33,638 bases of DNA, from assembly GCF_004348335.1 (NCBI RefSeq), contig NZ_SMJW01000068.1:1-33638 (forward strand). The letters run 5' to 3'. This DNA comes from Actinomadura bangladeshensis (GTDB lineage Bacteria; Actinomycetota; Actinomycetes; Streptosporangiales; Streptosporangiaceae). This document shows, piece by piece, positions 31,135-33,638 of this stretch. The first letter of the stretch is position 1; every line of letters starts with the position of its first letter. Made by a program: the position numbers and the translations under genes. The notes below the pieces were generated by a model. The model searched no databases. It was not told the DNA's origin and worked only from the letters and a program-made list of their open reading frames with translations.

Positions 31135-31542
31135 GTCTCAACCATGACGCCGCCGTCCGCAGCGCGCATCGCGTTTTCGGGGCGCGGGTCCTCGCGGCAC
31201 GTCCGTTACGGAACGTCCGAACCCTGTCCGAGAAGGGACGTGCCGGAGACGAGCGACCGGGCGGCATCGACGAAGAACTGTTCGTCCGGCGAGTCGAAGC
31301 TGCGCCGGTAGTGCCGGGCGAAGACCTCGACCGCGTCGAGCAGCTCCACGCGCCATGGATCGCGTCGGTCTGCCCCTCGGCCCGCGACGCGGGCGGGTCG
31401 GTGATGCCGGCCTTCTCCGAACAGGTCTTTGTTGGGGAAGAGGAACGCTTCGCGGCCTCGTCGCTGGCCTGCGGTCTGTTTTGCCCCGTCTTGACCGGGT
31501 AAAGCGGCGCCGTATCCGAGTGGACGACGAGGTGGACAGGAC
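31135..31542. other. 408-bp gap with a possible gene fragment
   Basis: No convincing intact gene. On the minus strand, 31206-31349 reads VELLDAVEVFARHYRRSFDS then PDEQFFVDAARSLVSG, which looks like real protein. Upstream of it the frame becomes low-quality Arg-rich sequence, so it may be the 3' remnant of a lost gene. The right part (31478-31502) carries a sigma-B-like promoter for the SRPBCC gene. Confidence 0.35.
31478..31502 (+). promoter_or_regulatory. Sigma-B/F-like stress promoter of the SRPBCC pair
   Basis: GTTTTG (31478-31483) and GGGTAA (31497-31502), with 15 nt between GTTT and GGGTAA, fit the actinomycete general-stress sigma consensus (GTTT-N13-18-GGGTAT/A). TTGACC (31491-31496) and TATCCG (31513-31518) form a weaker housekeeping alternative. 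The SRPBCC start follows at 31543. Confidence 0.5.
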
Positions 31543-32346
31543 ATGAAATTCCGGACCGGCGCCGCCGCCGGCACGGCGCTCGGCACGGCCGCGGGCGCCG
31601 GCGGGGTCGTCGCGGCCCTCTCGGCCCGGCGCCTCGGCCGCCGCGTCCTGCACCGTGCCGAGCGGCGGCTGGAGCGCGAGACGCGCGGTCTCGTCGCGAA
31701 GGCCGAGCAGGCGGGCCCGCTCGGCAGGGCCGCGCTGGCCGGGATCACGGCGCTGCGGGACGGCAAGTCCCCGTTCCGCGCGCTGCTGAGCTTCGGCTGG
31801 ACGGCGCTGAAGGAGACCCTCGCCCGCATCTTCGGGCGTGGACGAAGGGGGAGACCGACCAACATCGTCGAACAGATCGACGTGGGTGCGCCGCGCCGCC
31901 TCGTCTACGACCAGTGGACGAGGTTCCAGGACTACCCGTCCTTCATGAAGAAGGTCGTGAGCGTCGACCAGGCGTCCGACGCGAAGCTGAACTGGAAGGC
32001 GAAGATCTTCTGGTCCAGCCGGACGTGGGAGTCGACGATCGGCGAGCAGGTCCCCGACGAGCACATCGTGTGGCGCTCCAAGGGACCGAAGGGCCACGTG
32101 GACGGGGCCGTCAGCTTCCACGAGCTGACCCCCGACCTCACCCGCGTCCTGCTCGTCCTGGAATACCACCCCGCGGGACTCTTCGAGCGGACCGGGAACC
32201 TGTGGCGCGCGCAGGGCCGCCGGGCCCGCCTCGAGCTGAAGCACTTCCGCCGCCACGTGATGACACAGGCGCTCACCCGCCCCGACGAGGTCGAGGGCTG
32301 GCGAGGCGAGATCCGCGGCGGCGAGATCGTTACAACTCCCAAGTGA
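31543..32346 (+). CDS. SRPBCC (polyketide cyclase/dehydrase-like) protein, paralogue 1
   Basis: 267 residues. The N-terminal 25 residues are Gly/Ala-rich and hydrophobic (TALGTAAGAGGVVAAL), followed by a basic helical stretch to about residue 100. From residue 105 on is a SRPBCC (START-like) domain: NIVEQIDVGAPRRLVYDQWT, FQDYPSFMKKVVSVDQ, WESTIGEQVPDEHIVWRSKG and a long final helix GRRARLELKHFRRHVM. This is the form called coenzyme Q-binding/cyclase-like in actinomycetes, probably binding a lipid or hydrophobic molecule at the membrane. Paralogue 2 starts 12 bp after the stop and repeats this domain almost word for word. Confidence 0.88.
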   Translation: MKFRTGAAAGTALGTAAGAGGVVAALSARRLGRRVLHRAERRLERETRGLVAKAEQAGPLGRAALAGITALRDGKSPFRALLSFGWTALKETLARIFGRGRRGRPTNIVEQIDVGAPRRLVYDQWTRFQDYPSFMKKVVSVDQASDAKLNWKAKIFWSSRTWESTIGEQVPDEHIVWRSKGPKGHVDGAVSFHELTPDLTRVLLVLEYHPAGLFERTGNLWRAQGRRARLELKHFRRHVMTQALTRPDEVEGWRGEIRGGEIVTTPK

Positions 32347-33297
32347 GGTAGAGGAACCATGGCACGCGGAAGCCTGATGGGCCGGGCGCCCATCGGACAG
32401 ATCACCAGGCATCTCCCCGGCGGGCGGCGCAGCCGCGTCCCCGGCCTCGGCAAGCTCTCCAAGAGCCTGCCGAAGGGACTGCCGGGCGGCCGGGCCGCCG
32501 GCACGGCGGGCGGCGTCCTGCTGGGCGCCGGTGCGGCCGTCGCGGCGAACAGGGCCCTCAGCGGCCGTCGCGGCGAGCAGGACGCGAACCCCGGCGACGA
32601 GCAGGGCGGCACGTCGAAGGGCACGTCGAAGGCCGCCGGGAAGACCGAGTCGAAGAAGCAGGACGAGGACCGGGGCACGGGCCGGGGCAGGGAGGACAAG
32701 AGCAACGGCCACGGCGTGCTCGGGCAGCTCAAGGACACCGTCGGCAACGCCCTCCCCGGCGGGGACAAGGGCGACGACGACGGCAAGAAGGGCAAGGGCG
32801 GCAAGGGCGGCGGCAAAAAGGTGAAGGTCACCAACATCGTCGAGCACATCGACGTGGGTGCGCCGCGCCGCCTCGTCTACGACCAGTGGACGCAGTTCCA
32901 GGACTACCCGTCCTTCATGAAGAAGGTCATCAGCGTCGACCAGCCCGACGAGACCAAGCTGAACTGGAAGGCGAAGATCTTCTGGTCGGCGCGGACGTGG
33001 GAGTCCACGATCGTCGAGCAGGTCCCCGACGAGCACGTCGTGTGGCGCTCCAAGGGCCCGAAGGGGCACGTGGACGGGACGGTCAGCTTCCACGAGCTGG
33101 CGCCGAACCTGACCCGCGTCCTGGTCGTCCTCGAGTACCACCCGCAGGGCTTCATGGAGCGCACCGGGAACCTGTGGCGCGCGCAGGGCCGCCGGGCCCG
33201 CCTCGAGCTCAAGCACTTCCGCCGGTTCGTGATGACGCAGTCGCTGACCCGCGCGGACGAGATCGAGGGCTGGCGCGGCGAGATCCGCGACAGCGAG
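31858..33297 (+). repeat. Tandem duplication of the SRPBCC domain (972-bp offset)
   Basis: Positions 31858-32325 and 32830-33297 match closely at the DNA level with a constant offset of 972 bp. Identical runs of more than 40 bp occur, such as around 31879/32851 and 32205/33177. There is no gap in the alignment of the two domains, and the sequences outside them (N-termini, tail) are unrelated. Confidence 0.85.
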
Positions 33298-33444
33298 GTC
33301 GTCCGGACGCACGAGGAGGCCATGGAGGAGGAGAAGAAGTCCGCCAAGTCGGAGAACTCCAAGTCGTCCAGTGCCTCCAAGGGCTCCAAGTCCTCCTCCG
33401 CCAAGAACGCCAAGGCGCGCGAGGAGGAGTACGAGGAGGTCTGA
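32359..33444 (+). CDS. SRPBCC (polyketide cyclase/dehydrase-like) protein, paralogue 2, with charged tail
   Basis: 361 residues. The N-terminus is basic and Gly-rich with a short Ala/Gly hydrophobic segment (TAGGVLLGAGAAVAANRAL, about 49-67). A disordered Lys/Asp/Gly linker with KGTSK and GKGGKGGGKK runs to residue 155. The SRPBCC domain (158-312) is near identical to paralogue 1. The C-terminal 45 residues are Lys/Ser/Glu-rich (SKSSSASKGSKSSSAKNAK and acidic end EEEYEEV), absent from paralogue 1. Charged low-complexity segments on both sides suggest binding to nucleic acid, membrane or a partner, but function is not known. It is cotranscribed with paralogue 1 (12-bp gap). Confidence 0.88.
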   Translation: MARGSLMGRAPIGQITRHLPGGRRSRVPGLGKLSKSLPKGLPGGRAAGTAGGVLLGAGAAVAANRALSGRRGEQDANPGDEQGGTSKGTSKAAGKTESKKQDEDRGTGRGREDKSNGHGVLGQLKDTVGNALPGGDKGDDDGKKGKGGKGGGKKVKVTNIVEHIDVGAPRRLVYDQWTQFQDYPSFMKKVISVDQPDETKLNWKAKIFWSARTWESTIVEQVPDEHVVWRSKGPKGHVDGTVSFHELAPNLTRVLVVLEYHPQGFMERTGNLWRAQGRRARLELKHFRRFVMTQSLTRADEIEGWRGEIRDSEVVRTHEEAMEEEKKSAKSENSKSSSASKGSKSSSAKNAKAREEEYEEV

Positions 33445-33465
33445 CCCCCGCGGCGGCGCGGGTCA
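33442..33465. terminator. Bidirectional terminator containing both stop codons
   Basis: TGACCCCCGCG-GCGG-CGCGGGTCA: a hairpin whose left arm starts with the TGA of the SRPBCC gene and whose right arm ends with the stop of the LuxR gene on the other strand. The core stem CCCGCG/CGCGGG is perfect. Confidence 0.65.
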
Positions 33466-33638
33466 GCGGATGAGTCGGGCCAGCTCGACGCGCGATCGGA
33501 TCCCGAGCCGGGTGAAGACGTTGCGGAGGTGGTGGTCGATCGTCCGGGGGCTGAGCAGCAGGCGGTCCGCGATCTCCCGGTTGGTGGCGCCCTCGGCGGC
33601 CATCCGGGCGATGTGCGCCTGCTGCGCGGTCAGCTTCC
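33463..33638 (-). CDS. LuxR family regulator, C-terminal HTH only
   Basis: The minus strand is open from the right edge to the stop at 33463-33465. The visible 58 residues are a LuxR/GerE helix-turn-helix: LTAQQAHIARMAAEGATNRE, IADRLLLSPRTIDHHLRNVF and TRLGIRSRVELARLIR. The form SPRTIDHHLRNVFTRLGI is typical of large ATP-binding (LuxR/MalT-like, LAL) or stand-alone LuxR regulators. The upstream part is outside, so the class cannot be settled. Confidence 0.9.
   Translation of the reverse strand, partial: KLTAQQAHIARMAAEGATNREIADRLLLSPRTIDHHLRNVFTRLGIRSRVELARLIR

Noticed and set aside
31138..33312. 724-residue minus-strand frame opposite the SRPBCC genes
   Set aside because: Its apparent internal repeats only mirror the duplicated SRPBCC domains on the plus strand.

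Overview
The window is 33.6 kb of very GC-rich DNA. Its genes have strong third-position G/C bias, many GTG starts, GTGA start/stop overlaps, and families typical of soil actinomycetes: many TetR regulators, PucR, HxlR, an LCP protein with an anti-sigma-like N-terminus, and IS200/IS605-type tnpB elements. I infer a filamentous actinomycete, probably Streptosporangiales (Actinomadura-like). The exact genus cannot be read from the sequence. No tRNA, rRNA or CRISPR array was seen.

Region 1 (1-5.4 kb) is redox and detoxification genes in small regulated units. A TetR gene diverges from a Baeyer-Villiger-type flavin monooxygenase plus a small membrane protein, with one copy of a near-identical operator in front of each side. 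An NmrA-like SDR diverges from an HxlR regulator. An epimerase diverges from an AhpD-like protein, and both face perfect copies of the promoter motif known for ECF41 sigma factors (TGTCACA-N16-CGTC). No ECF41 sigma gene is in the window.

Region 2 (5.4-16 kb) holds an MMPL exporter diverging from a NarL-type two-component system, a HEAT-repeat protein, a TetR gene, a PucR-type regulator, and a TetR / MFS_2 symporter / sphingosine-1-phosphate-lyase-like PLP enzyme operon with overlapping genes.

Region 3 (16-20.9 kb) looks like a cell-wall locus. A D,D-carboxypeptidase has a very long repeat-rich cytoplasmic N-terminus. It diverges from an ECF sigma factor followed by an LCP (LytR-CpsA-Psr) protein whose N-terminus resembles an anti-sigma factor. 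A CBS-domain protein follows; its last codons and stop come from an inserted element.

Region 4 (20.8-31.1 kb) is an insertion and decay zone. A tnpB element whose protein lacks about 30 residues sits after the CBS gene. A second tnpB element, with a complete catalytic set and a structured right end, splits a glyoxalase/VOC gene. Intact genes here are a class-V aminotransferase-fold enzyme, an ABC exporter behind a SoxR-type box, and a VOC-ArsR-SRPBCC operon diverging from a quinone oxidoreductase-like gene over two matching operators. After these come the wreckage of a CYP152 peroxygenase, a frameshifted membrane protein and an internally deleted alpha/beta hydrolase.

Region 5 (31.1-33.6 kb) contains two tandem SRPBCC paralogues, the first behind a sigma-B-like promoter, and the C-terminus of a LuxR-type regulator entering from the right edge.
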